Shown here: piece after piece, positions 1-6,538 of the stretch | How the letters are laid out: every line of letters begins with the position of its first letter | Numbering within the stretch: the stretch's first letter is position 1 | Assembly (NCBI GenBank): GCA_937927675.1 | Contig: CALBSG010000183.1 | Coordinates: forward strand, 1-29,477 | DNA length: 29,477 nucleotides | Direction of reading: 5' to 3' | Source: an uncultured Paracoccaceae bacterium | Lineage (GTDB): Bacteria; Pseudomonadota; Alphaproteobacteria; Rhodobacterales; Rhodobacteraceae | Made by a program: the position numbers and the translations under genes | The notes under the pieces: model-generated | Databases searched by the model: none | Told to the model about the DNA's origin: nothing | Seen by the model: only the letters and a program-made list of their open reading frames with translations

Positions 1-486
1 ATCTGACACCATCCGCACCTTGCCGCGCCGCGCCGGGTTTTCGCCCGCAACCGCCGTCAGCAAAGCATCCAACTCTTCGCGATAGCGCTGGTATAAGGCG
101 TGTTCGGTTTCGGCAATCGCCGGATGCGCCAGCGCCGCCGACCACAGGTCAATGCGGGTGCGCACGTGATCTGGCTGCAGGAAATAATCACCGAAACCCG
201 CCACTAAATAGGCTCTAACCTGCTCGATAGGCTCTTGTGCCGACGTTTCCAGCCCTTGGTCGGTTGCCGCGCGCAACGTGGCAGACGCCAGCTTGTAGGC
301 TTCCGACAAAACTTCATCCATGCCGGAAAAATTGTAAGAGATATGCCCCAGCGAAATATCGGCCTCGGCCGCGACCTTGCGCGCCGTCAGCGCCGCATAG
401 CCCTTGGTTTGCAGCACTTTAAGCGCCGCGCGAACAATGTCGCCGCGTCGATCGCGGCTATGGCCTGTTGGGCGTCTGGGTTTCAT
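1..486 (-). CDS. TetR-family transcriptional regulator (C-terminus cut by window edge)
   Basis: The reverse strand reads open from an ATG at 484-486 to the left edge, giving the first 162 residues with no stop. The N-terminus is basic (MKPRRPTGHSRDRR). It is followed by a TetR_N-like helix-turn-helix at about residues 15-60: 'IVRAALKVLQTKGYAAL', then 'ARKVAAEADISLGHISYNF'. This pattern is typical of TetR/BetI-type repressors. The rest would be the ligand-binding and dimerisation domain, whose end is missing. The gene is divergent from the TerC gene, so it could repress itself or terC, or act on genes to the left. The start is uncertain because no clear ribosome binding site precedes it and an in-frame GTG lies two codons upstream. 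The family is clear; the ligand is unknown. Confidence 0.85.
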   Translation of the reverse strand, partial: MKPRRPTGHSRDRRGDIVRAALKVLQTKGYAALTARKVAAEADISLGHISYNFSGMDEVLSEAYKLASATLRAATDQGLETSAQEPIEQVRAYLVAGFGDYFLQPDHVRTRIDLWSAALAHPAIAETEHALYQRYREELDALLTAVAGENPARRGKVRMVSD

Positions 487-570
487 GCGCACATCGGTGA
501 CAATCAAGCCTCTCACGTCAAGACTTAATGCAACCAAGGGGTGATTTTGCGCGGATTTCCGATTAAGGCA

Positions 571-598
571 TTGAAATGCGAAATCTTACACATATCTT
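571..598 (+). promoter_or_regulatory. candidate sigma70 promoter for the TerC gene
   Basis: TTGAAA at 571-576 and TATCTT at 593-598 are separated by 16 bases, a fair match to -35 and -10 boxes in an AT-richer pocket. Transcription from about 605 would give a leader of roughly 120 nt, which contains the three hairpins described separately. Found by eye only. Confidence 0.4.
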
Positions 599-621
599 GA
601 ACCTGCGGGCCGGGCCCCTCT

Positions 622-719
622 GACGATCATGTATCGTGATGTCGGACCGCATCGAGTGCGCTCGATGTCATGCCCGGACCCTTCGGCTGACCTCTCGGCG
701 CACCCATGCGAGAAAGGTC
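622..719 (+). promoter_or_regulatory. structured 5' leader of the TerC gene, three hairpins, last one masking the SD
   Basis: Three consecutive stem-loops can be drawn. The first is at 622-643: GAC and ATCA, split by one bulged G, pair with TGAT and GTC. The second is at 650-667, with perfect 7-bp arms CATCGAG/CTCGATG and a 4-base loop. The third is at 689-719: GACCT at 689-693 pairs with AGGTC at 715-719, with an inner CGCA/TGCG stem. The only good Shine-Dalgarno sequence (AAAGG, 713-717) lies in the 3' arm of the last hairpin, so folding would hide it. TerC/Alx genes in other bacteria are often controlled by the manganese-sensing yybP-ykoY riboswitch. The consensus bases of that class were not found here, so this is an unclassified candidate cis-regulatory RNA. 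Confidence 0.4.
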
Positions 720-724
720 TGACT

Positions 725-1708
725 GTGGAACTTATGACAATTGCGTTTCTGGGAACCCCACTGTGGATGTGGTTCACCTTTATCGGGCTGGTAATTGCCC
801 TTCTGGTCTTGGACCTTGGCATCCTGCACAAAGACGGCGCGCAAGAGATTGGCGTGTCTGAAAGTCTGAAACTGTCCAGCATGTATATCGCGCTGGGCCT
901 TGGCTTTTCCGGCTTTGTCTGGTGGCAGATGGGCTGGGATGCGACGGCAAATTACCTGACGGCCTTTGTGGTGGAAAAGACCTTGGCGCTGGACAACATC
1001 TTTGTCATCGCCCTGATTTTTGGCTTTTTCGCCATTCCGCGTGCCTATCAGCACCGGGTGCTGTTTTGGGGTATTCTGGGCGTGATCGTGCTGCGCGGCA
1101 TCATGATTGGGCTTGGGGCAACACTTGTCGCACAATATGGGTGGATTCTTTATGTCTTCGCCGCCTTCCTGATCTTTACCGGCATCAAGATGCTGCTGAT
1201 CGCCGACAAGGACCATGACATCGGCGAAAACGCCGTAATCCGCCTGCTACGCCGGATGTTCAATGTGACGGATGGTCTGCGCGGCACGGCATTTTTCGTG
1301 ACCGAGCCTGACAAGACCGGCAAGCTGGTGCGTTTCGTTACGCCTCTGTTCCTTGCGCTGGTGATGATCGAAGTGGCCGACCTTGTCTTTGCGGTCGACT
1401 CGGTGCCTGCCGTGTTCACGATCACGACCGACCCTTTCATCGTCTACACCTCGAACATCTTTGCCATCCTTGGTCTGCGGGCGCTTTACTTTGCGCTGGC
1501 TGCGATCCTGCACCGCTTTGCCTATCTGAAATATGCCCTTGCGATCTTGCTGGTCTTCATCGGCTCCAAGGTCTTTGTGGCTGATCTGATGGGCTGGGCC
1601 AAGTTCCCGCCGTCGCTCTCGCTTGGCATCACCTTTGCCATTCTGGGCGCGGGTGTGGCGGTGTCCTTGTGGAAAACCCGCGGGCAAAACGTTGAAGCCC
1701 GTCCTTAA
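725..1708 (+). CDS. TerC/Alx-family integral membrane protein (probable metal ion exporter)
   Basis: About 327 residues with many hydrophobic helices. TerC-family hallmarks are visible: an acidic 'LVLDLGIL' segment in the first helix, 'EKTLALDNIFVIALIF' in a following helix, and 'ALVMIEVADLVFAVDSVPAVF' near the middle, ending in 'AILGLRALYFAL'. Conserved acidic residues in these helices are thought to bind the transported ion. Alx and related TerC proteins are linked to manganese export and to alkaline-pH or redox stress; tellurite resistance is the historical name. The GTG at 725 is preferred because AAAGG lies 7 bases upstream; an ATG at 734 is the alternative. An ATG at 629 also opens this frame, but it lies in the hairpin leader. 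The protein acts in the cytoplasmic membrane. Family assignment is secure; the ion is inferred. Confidence 0.9.
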   Translation: MELMTIAFLGTPLWMWFTFIGLVIALLVLDLGILHKDGAQEIGVSESLKLSSMYIALGLGFSGFVWWQMGWDATANYLTAFVVEKTLALDNIFVIALIFGFFAIPRAYQHRVLFWGILGVIVLRGIMIGLGATLVAQYGWILYVFAAFLIFTGIKMLLIADKDHDIGENAVIRLLRRMFNVTDGLRGTAFFVTEPDKTGKLVRFVTPLFLALVMIEVADLVFAVDSVPAVFTITTDPFIVYTSNIFAILGLRALYFALAAILHRFAYLKYALAILLVFIGSKVFVADLMGWAKFPPSLSLGITFAILGAGVAVSLWKTRGQNVEARP

Positions 1709-1725
1709 ACCGCGTGTTCCCCCTT

Positions 1726-1756
1726 CCCCCGCAAGGCGCTTTTGCCTATGCGGGGG
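1726..1756. terminator. strong GC hairpin between terC and aroC (possible terminator)
   Basis: CCCCCGCAAGGC at 1726-1737 pairs with GCCT-A-TGCGGGGG at 1744-1756. The stem is 12 bp with one bulged A and a 6-base loop, 17 bases after the terC stop and just before the aroC ribosome binding site. No T-run follows on either strand, so it may be a weak or factor-assisted terminator, or a processing hairpin. Confidence 0.5.
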
Positions 1757-1774
1757 AAAACGACGAGGTCCGGG

Positions 1775-2875
1775 ATGAGCTTCAACACCTTCGGTCACAT
1801 GTTCCGTGTCACCACCTGGGGCGAAAGCCACGGGCCTGCGATTGGCTGCACGGTGGATGGCTGCCCCCCCGGCATCGCCCTGATCGAGGCCGATTTGCAG
1901 CCTTGGTTGGATGCGCGCAAACCCGGCACCTCCAAGTTCACCACCCAGCGGCAAGAGGCGGATCAGGTCCGTATCCTGTCGGGGGTGTTTGACGGGGTGA
2001 CAACCGGCACCCCGATTCAGTTGATGATCGAAAACACCGACCAGCGGTCGAAGGATTACGGCGATATCGCGCAGGCGTTCCGGCCGGGACATGCCGACAT
2101 CACCTATCACCAGAAATACGGGGTGCGGGATTACCGCGGTGGCGGGCGGTCTTCGGCGCGCGAAACCGCTGCGCGGGTTGCCGCGGGCGGCGTTGCGCGT
2201 GCGGTCCTTGCCGCCTTGGCGCCGGGTCTGACCCTGTCGGGCTACATGGTGCAGATGGGGCCAAAGGCGATTGACCGGACGCGCTTCGATGCGGACCAAA
2301 TTGCGCAGAATCCGTTTTGGTGCCCCGATCCGGTCATGGCGACCGAATGGGCCGCCTATCTTGATGAGCTGCGCCTGACGCACAACTCGGTCGGCGCGGT
2401 GATTGAAGTCGTGGCAACGGGCGTTCCGGCGGGCCTTGGCGCGCCGCTTTATGGCAAGCTCGACGGCGATCTGGCTGCTGCGATGATGTCGATCAACGCT
2501 GTCAAAGCGGTAGAGATTGGCGACGGCATGGCCTCGGCGGTGCTGACCGGGGTTGAGAATGCCGACGAAATCCGCATGGGCCCGAATGGCCCAGAGTTCC
2601 TGTCGAACCACGCGGGTGGCATTTTGGGCGGCATTTCTTCGGGGCAGCCCGTCGTGGTGCGCTTTGCCGTGAAGCCGACTTCGTCGATCCTGACCCCCCG
2701 CCAGACGGTGAACACCAAGGGCGAGGAGTTGGACCTGATCACCAAGGGCCGCCACGATCCTTGCGTCGGTATCCGCGCGGTGCCGGTGGGCGAGGCGATG
2801 ATGGCCTGCGTGCTGGCAGACCACCTTTTGCGTGATCGTGGCCAGACCGGCGGGTTGCGCGGGCAGATCGGTTAA
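1775..2875 (+). CDS. aroC: Chorismate synthase
   Basis: This enzyme converts 5-enolpyruvylshikimate-3-phosphate to chorismate, the last shared step of aromatic amino acid biosynthesis, using reduced FMN. The 366-residue product begins MSFNTFGHMFR and contains the signature GESHGPA (about residues 16-22, with H19), 'YGVRDYRGGGRSSARETAARV' in the second conserved block, and a C-terminal 'RHDPCVGIRAVPVGEAM' block. Length matches bacterial AroC. The ATG at 1775 is chosen because GAGG sits 6 bases upstream and the protein then starts at the family-typical N-terminus; the frame opens earlier at an ATG at 1742. It is followed almost directly by the convergent ferredoxin gene, with two bases between the stop codons. 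Probably constitutive housekeeping. Confidence 0.97.
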   Translation: MSFNTFGHMFRVTTWGESHGPAIGCTVDGCPPGIALIEADLQPWLDARKPGTSKFTTQRQEADQVRILSGVFDGVTTGTPIQLMIENTDQRSKDYGDIAQAFRPGHADITYHQKYGVRDYRGGGRSSARETAARVAAGGVARAVLAALAPGLTLSGYMVQMGPKAIDRTRFDADQIAQNPFWCPDPVMATEWAAYLDELRLTHNSVGAVIEVVATGVPAGLGAPLYGKLDGDLAAAMMSINAVKAVEIGDGMASAVLTGVENADEIRMGPNGPEFLSNHAGGILGGISSGQPVVVRFAVKPTSSILTPRQTVNTKGEELDLITKGRHDPCVGIRAVPVGEAMMACVLADHLLRDRGQTGGLRGQIG

Positions 2876-2877
2876 GG

Positions 2878-3189
2878 TCAGACCGGAACGTGCAGGATGA
2901 TGCCGTCCAGTCCGGCGCTCATCTTGATCTGGCACGACAGGCGCGAGGTGGGCTGACGTTCGGCCTCGGCGACGTCCAACATGGCGTCTTCGAATTCGCC
3001 GGTTTCGCCGGTCTTTGCCGCCCAGTCCGGGCCGACAATCACATGACAGGTGGCGCAAGAGAGCGAGCCGCCGCATTCGCCCACAACACGGGGAATGTTG
3101 TTGGCGACCGCAGCCTCCATCAGGTTCTGGCCCTCACGGACCTCGGCGGTGATGTGTTGCCCGTCGGGCAGGATCCAGGTGGCTTTCAT
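2878..3189 (-). CDS. [2Fe-2S] ferredoxin, adrenodoxin/putidaredoxin type
   Basis: A soluble electron carrier of 103 residues. Cluster ligands are visible as C39-x5-C45-x2-C48 ('ECGGSLSCATC') and C86 ('RLSCQ'), the spacing of vertebrate-type ferredoxins that reduce cytochrome P450 (adrenodoxin, putidaredoxin, terpredoxin). The ATG at 3187-3189 is chosen because GAGGGA lies just upstream and the protein starts at the beta strand 'MKATWILPDG'. An in-frame upstream start exists but would add residues overlapping the GS-like gene. It is the third gene of the P450 / GS-like / ferredoxin operon, 8 bases after the GS-like stop, so it very likely serves the P450. No ferredoxin reductase gene is present in the window; a general cellular reductase or one outside the window would be needed. 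Confidence 0.93.
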   Translation of the reverse strand: MKATWILPDGQHITAEVREGQNLMEAAVANNIPRVVGECGGSLSCATCHVIVGPDWAAKTGETGEFEDAMLDVAEAERQPTSRLSCQIKMSAGLDGIILHVPV

Positions 3190-3197
3190 GGCTTCCC

Positions 3198-4490
3198 TCA
3201 AATGTACCAGATGTACCAATCGCGCAGGGCGTCGCCTTCCAGAGCGGCGGTTTTTTCGACCTCGGCACGTTTCATATAGATGTGGTTTTCCACCAGACCG
3301 GCGCCAACCGCGTGGGTCAGCGCGGTGTCGGCCTCAAGGTCATTCAGCGCCTCGGTCAGGCTGGCGGCCACACCATATTCCGCATCATTGCCGGTAAACC
3401 CGTCGCCGGTTTCGCGGGGCTGCAGGTCATATTTGCCTTCATAGCCCAGAAGGGCGGCCTGCAGCACGGTTGCGACGACGGTATAGGGGTTCGCAGCCGC
3501 ATCGGCCATGCGGTGTTCCAGCCGGGCCTTCTTGCCACCCTCGGCGCTGACGCGAACGGTGACGTTGCGGTTGTCGCCGCCCCAGTTGCACCAATAGCCC
3601 GACAGGCTGGCCGGTTGCAGGCGGGCATAAGACAGCGCATTCGGGGCGATCAACCCGGCCATCGCCTTGTGATGCCGCATCCAGCCTGCAATGCAGCCCT
3701 TGGCCACCGGGTTCAAATCATCGGGGTTGCCCCAATCGCCCTTGGCGATGGCGTTATGCTCTTTCTTGTCGGTCAGCGAGAAATTCACATGCATGCCGGA
3801 CCCGCCTTTGTTCAGATGAGGCTTCGGCAGGAAGGTCAGGATGATGCCGTGATCAAAGGCAATCTCGCGGGCCATTTGGCGGAACAGCACCACGGTATCG
3901 ACATGCTCAACCGCAGTGTCGAAGGTCAGCGTAAATTCAAACTGCGGGCTGTCATATTCGGCGGTGATAAGGTCTAGCGGCAGGCCGATTTCATGCGCCT
4001 TGGCCCAGATCGCATCGGTAAAGCGACGTGGGTCCGTGAAGTTGCCGGTGCCGTAAACCACGCCGCCGGGGGTGTCGTAGGGCACGATCTGCCCGTCTTC
4101 GTTGCGAACGAAAGCATAGGCTTCCAGTTCGATCCCGACCTTGGGCGTCAGCCCGTGTTTTTCCCATCCGGCAACGGCGCGCTTCAGCGCCCCGCGCGGA
4201 CACATCGGCACAGGTGTGCCATCACCGCCGTAAAGATCGCCCAAGACAACGCGGGTTCCCGGCTCCCAGCCGTGACGGATTTCCTCGCCCTTCCAGCGCA
4301 GGGCCATGTCGGGGATACCTTCCAGGCACATGGTGCCGGGGGCCTCAATCAGCAAATCCTTGTCGTAATGCACCGAAAAGGTCGGGCGGGCGAAGCGGCT
4401 TTCGTCGTCGCGCATTTTGGATGCGGGCAGATATTTGCCCCGCATGATCGACAGATGATCGCAGAACATCGCGCGGAGGCGGTCCGTCAT
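3198..4490 (-). CDS. Glutamine-synthetase-like ligase (probable gamma-glutamylamide synthetase)
   Basis: The 430-residue product has the glutamine synthetase catalytic fold. Metal and glutamate ligands are recognisable: E121 and E123 in 'GIELEAYAF', E178 ('AEYDSPQFEF') and E185, H234 in 'GSGMHVNFSL', and E325/R327 in 'RLEHRMADAAANPY'. It is shorter than nitrogen-assimilating GlnA (about 470) and carries no obvious adenylylation segment. Relatives such as PuuA, IpuC and the TdnQ/AdoQ family ATP-dependently join glutamate to an amine rather than to ammonia. Its operon with a P450 and a ferredoxin, facing a GATase-like hydrolase, supports that role; the amine is unknown. The start at 4490 has GGGAGA upstream. 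Classical ammonia-dependent glutamine synthesis is the alternative but fits the neighbours poorly. Confidence 0.85.
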   Translation of the reverse strand: MTDRLRAMFCDHLSIMRGKYLPASKMRDDESRFARPTFSVHYDKDLLIEAPGTMCLEGIPDMALRWKGEEIRHGWEPGTRVVLGDLYGGDGTPVPMCPRGALKRAVAGWEKHGLTPKVGIELEAYAFVRNEDGQIVPYDTPGGVVYGTGNFTDPRRFTDAIWAKAHEIGLPLDLITAEYDSPQFEFTLTFDTAVEHVDTVVLFRQMAREIAFDHGIILTFLPKPHLNKGGSGMHVNFSLTDKKEHNAIAKGDWGNPDDLNPVAKGCIAGWMRHHKAMAGLIAPNALSYARLQPASLSGYWCNWGGDNRNVTVRVSAEGGKKARLEHRMADAAANPYTVVATVLQAALLGYEGKYDLQPRETGDGFTGNDAEYGVAASLTEALNDLEADTALTHAVGAGLVENHIYMKRAEVEKTAALEGDALRDWYIWYI

Positions 4491-4522
4491 GGTAGTCTCC
4501 CTGTGATGCGGTCTATCGCCGC

Positions 4523-5782
4523 TTATTTCAACGTCACCTTCACCGGCAGTTCCTTGATTCCGCCGATGAAGTTGGAGCGCAGGAACTTGTGGTCCCCGGC
4601 AGGTTCGATGGACTTGATGCGTTTGGCAAGTTCTTCGAACAACACCCGCACCTCGAGCCGCGCCAGCCACATGCCAAGGCAGACATGCGGACCGCCTTGG
4701 CCAAAGGACACATGACGGTTCGGGCTGCGGAACAGGTTGACACGGAAGGGGTCATCGAACACCCGCTCATCGCGGTTGCCCGAGGCCCACCACAAAAGAA
4801 CCTTGTCGCCTTCTTTCACCTGTTTGCCGTGGAACTCGAAATCCTGCGCGGCTGTGCGGCGGAAATAAGTGGTGGCGGTGCCCCAACGGATGATTTCATC
4901 CGGGGCGGTTTCCCAAACGCTGCCACCTGCCTGCATCTGGGCCAAAAGTTCGGGCTGATGGGCCAGCGCCTGAATCCCTGCCGCGATGGAATAGCGGGTG
5001 GTGTCATTGCCCGCCGCGACCAACAGGCAAAAGAAGTTGCGGAACTCATGTTCCGGCATCACCGACCCATCCGGGCCGGGCTGCAAGATCAGATGCAGCA
5101 CACCCGAAGTATCGCCCGAGGCCTCCTTCTTGCGCAGAAGTTCTTTGGCATAGACAAACAACTCGGCCCCTGCGGGCGAGTTAAAGGGCATCATTCGGAA
5201 TTCGTCCGTGGTCATTTTGTCCAGCACATGCTGGGTGAAATCGGGGTCGGTGTTGGCGATCAGCGTATCGCCTTTTTCTACCAGCCAAGGCAGGTTTTCA
5301 TCCGGCGTGCCAAGGATGCGACCCAGCATCCGCATCGGCAATTGGCGGGCGATGTCCTTGGTCGCGTCAAAGGTGCCTTTGGCCAATGCCTCATCCAGGA
5401 TCGGGCCGCAAAGCTCACGAATAATAGGTTCGAACTGGGCGATCACAGGTTTGGAAAACGCCTTGGCCACCTTGATCCGGGTCTTCATGTGTTCCGGCGC
5501 ATCGGTTTCCTGAAAGGTGCGGCGGGCGAGGTATTCTTCGTAGGTCTGGTCCTCCATCCGGATGCCGCGCGCGGATGAAACAAGGTCAGGCTTGCCGTTC
5601 AGAAAGGTGATGTCCTCATGCCGGGTGGCAGACCAATAGCCCTTGCCGCCTGACCAATCAGACCAATGCATCGGGTCTTCGTCGCGCAGGCGTTTGAAGG
5701 TGTTGTGCGGCGGGCCCGACAAAAAGGTGTCATGACTGCCAAGATCGGCGTGGCCATTATCGGTCGGGGTCCAGACGGTCAT
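4523..5782 (-). CDS. Cytochrome P450 monooxygenase
   Basis: A soluble bacterial class I P450 of 419 residues. It has the I-helix oxygen-activation motif AGNDTT (257-262), the K-helix ExxR motif (E296-R299 in 'DEIIRW'), and the heme-binding loop 'FGQGGPHVCLG' with C368 as the thiolate ligand. No membrane anchor is visible. It hydroxylates or N/O-dealkylates a small substrate using electrons from the ferredoxin two genes downstream. It is the first gene of the operon, 32 bases before the GS-like gene. The start at 5782 (MTVWTPTDNG) is chosen for the GGGAGAG upstream; the frame stays open for 11 more codons to 5815. Substrate inference: a gamma-glutamylated amine, or the amine released from it. 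CYP family number cannot be assigned by eye. Confidence 0.95.
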   Translation of the reverse strand: MTVWTPTDNGHADLGSHDTFLSGPPHNTFKRLRDEDPMHWSDWSGGKGYWSATRHEDITFLNGKPDLVSSARGIRMEDQTYEEYLARRTFQETDAPEHMKTRIKVAKAFSKPVIAQFEPIIRELCGPILDEALAKGTFDATKDIARQLPMRMLGRILGTPDENLPWLVEKGDTLIANTDPDFTQHVLDKMTTDEFRMMPFNSPAGAELFVYAKELLRKKEASGDTSGVLHLILQPGPDGSVMPEHEFRNFFCLLVAAGNDTTRYSIAAGIQALAHQPELLAQMQAGGSVWETAPDEIIRWGTATTYFRRTAAQDFEFHGKQVKEGDKVLLWWASGNRDERVFDDPFRVNLFRSPNRHVSFGQGGPHVCLGMWLARLEVRVLFEELAKRIKSIEPAGDHKFLRSNFIGGIKELPVKVTLK

Positions 5783-5794
5783 GCTTGCTCTCCC

Positions 5795-5823
5795 TTGCCG
5801 CAATGCCGATTTCAAAATATACT
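5795..5823 (+). promoter_or_regulatory. candidate promoter for the GATase-like gene
   Basis: TTGCCG (5795-5800) and TATACT (5818-5823) are separated by 17 bases, with a good -10 box 35 bases before the ATG at 5858. On the other strand, TTTACA (5846-5841) and AGTATA (5823-5818) are also 17 bases apart and could drive the P450 operon. The two divergent promoters would share the same -10 region and could not both be occupied at once. Confidence 0.4.
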
Positions 5824-5841
5824 AAACAGGTTCATAAATAT
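5811..5841. repeat. direct repeat in the P450/GATase divergent promoter (candidate operator)
   Basis: TTCAAAATAT at 5811-5820 and TTCATAAATAT at 5831-5841 begin exactly 20 bp apart, about two helical turns, in the 75-bp gap between the divergent start codons. They overlap the candidate -10 and -35 elements. Position and spacing suggest binding of a regulator to one face of the helix. The AT-rich composition means chance cannot be excluded. Confidence 0.35.
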
Positions 5842-5857
5842 GTAAAGCGGGAAGATC

Positions 5858-6538
5858 ATGCATATCGCGCTGCTGATGACCAACACGGATGAAACTGAAT
5901 TTGCCCAAGCCCGCCCGAAGGATGGCGAGAAATTCACGACGATGATCCAGTCGGTTCGCCCCGATTGGCAGGTGACAGTTTTTCCGGTGAAAGATGGGGT
6001 TTTCCCGGATTTGGGTGCGCGATTCGACGGCTGGTTGATCGGCGGCAGTCCCGCGTCGGTGCATGATGACGATGCTTGGGTCGCTGATCTTTTCGCACTG
6101 ATCCGTCGGCTGGTGGCAGAAGGTCAGCCGATCTTTGGGGCCTGTTTTGGGCATCAGGCGATTGCCATGGCGCTGGGTGGGCATGTGGCCAAAAATCCGG
6201 GCGGTTGGGTGTTCGGACTGGTGGAAACCGCAATCGAAGGGGTGCCGATGAAGCTGTACGGCAGCCATGTCGAGCAGGTGGTGAACCTGCCGCCGGGCGC
6301 CGTGGTTTTGGGGGGTACCGCAGAATGTCCCGTTGGCAGTTTCGCCATTCCTGGCCGGGTTATGACCACACAATATCACCCCGAGATGAGCCATGGTTTC
6401 ATCAGCGATCTGGTCGAGGAATATGCCAGCGACCTGCCGCCCGAGGTGGTGTCACGGGCGCGCCACTCTTTGACGGAGCGGGCTGACAGCACCACAATCG
6501 CAGAGCGGATCGCCCGTTTCTTTGAAGGTCAGCGCTAA
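5858..6538 (+). CDS. Class I glutamine amidotransferase-like protein (possible gamma-glutamyl amide hydrolase)
   Basis: A stand-alone 226-residue GATase1 domain. The nucleophile elbow is 'IFGACFGHQAIA' with C96, and the remaining catalytic pair is H174 and E176 in 'QYHPEM'. No synthase domain is attached. Stand-alone GATase1 proteins include PuuD-type gamma-glutamyl hydrolases and the TdnT/AdoT proteins of aniline degradation clusters, where they accompany a GS-like ligase. Here it is divergent from an operon holding a GS-like ligase, so hydrolysis of a gamma-glutamylated intermediate back to glutamate is a reasonable inference. It starts with GGGAAG 4 bases or so upstream of the ATG. Its stop codon overlaps the convergent peptidase stop by 4 bases. 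Confidence 0.85.
   Translation: MHIALLMTNTDETEFAQARPKDGEKFTTMIQSVRPDWQVTVFPVKDGVFPDLGARFDGWLIGGSPASVHDDDAWVADLFALIRRLVAEGQPIFGACFGHQAIAMALGGHVAKNPGGWVFGLVETAIEGVPMKLYGSHVEQVVNLPPGAVVLGGTAECPVGSFAIPGRVMTTQYHPEMSHGFISDLVEEYASDLPPEVVSRARHSLTERADSTTIAERIARFFEGQR

Noticed and set aside
600..733. Canonical yybP-ykoY manganese riboswitch before terC
   Set aside because: The context fits, but the conserved loop bases of that class could not be found; only generic hairpins are supported.
1247..3076. A 609-codon open frame antisense to terC and aroC
   Set aside because: It lies opposite two clear genes and its translation is Arg/His/Gly-rich with no family motif, as expected for the complement of GC-rich coding DNA.
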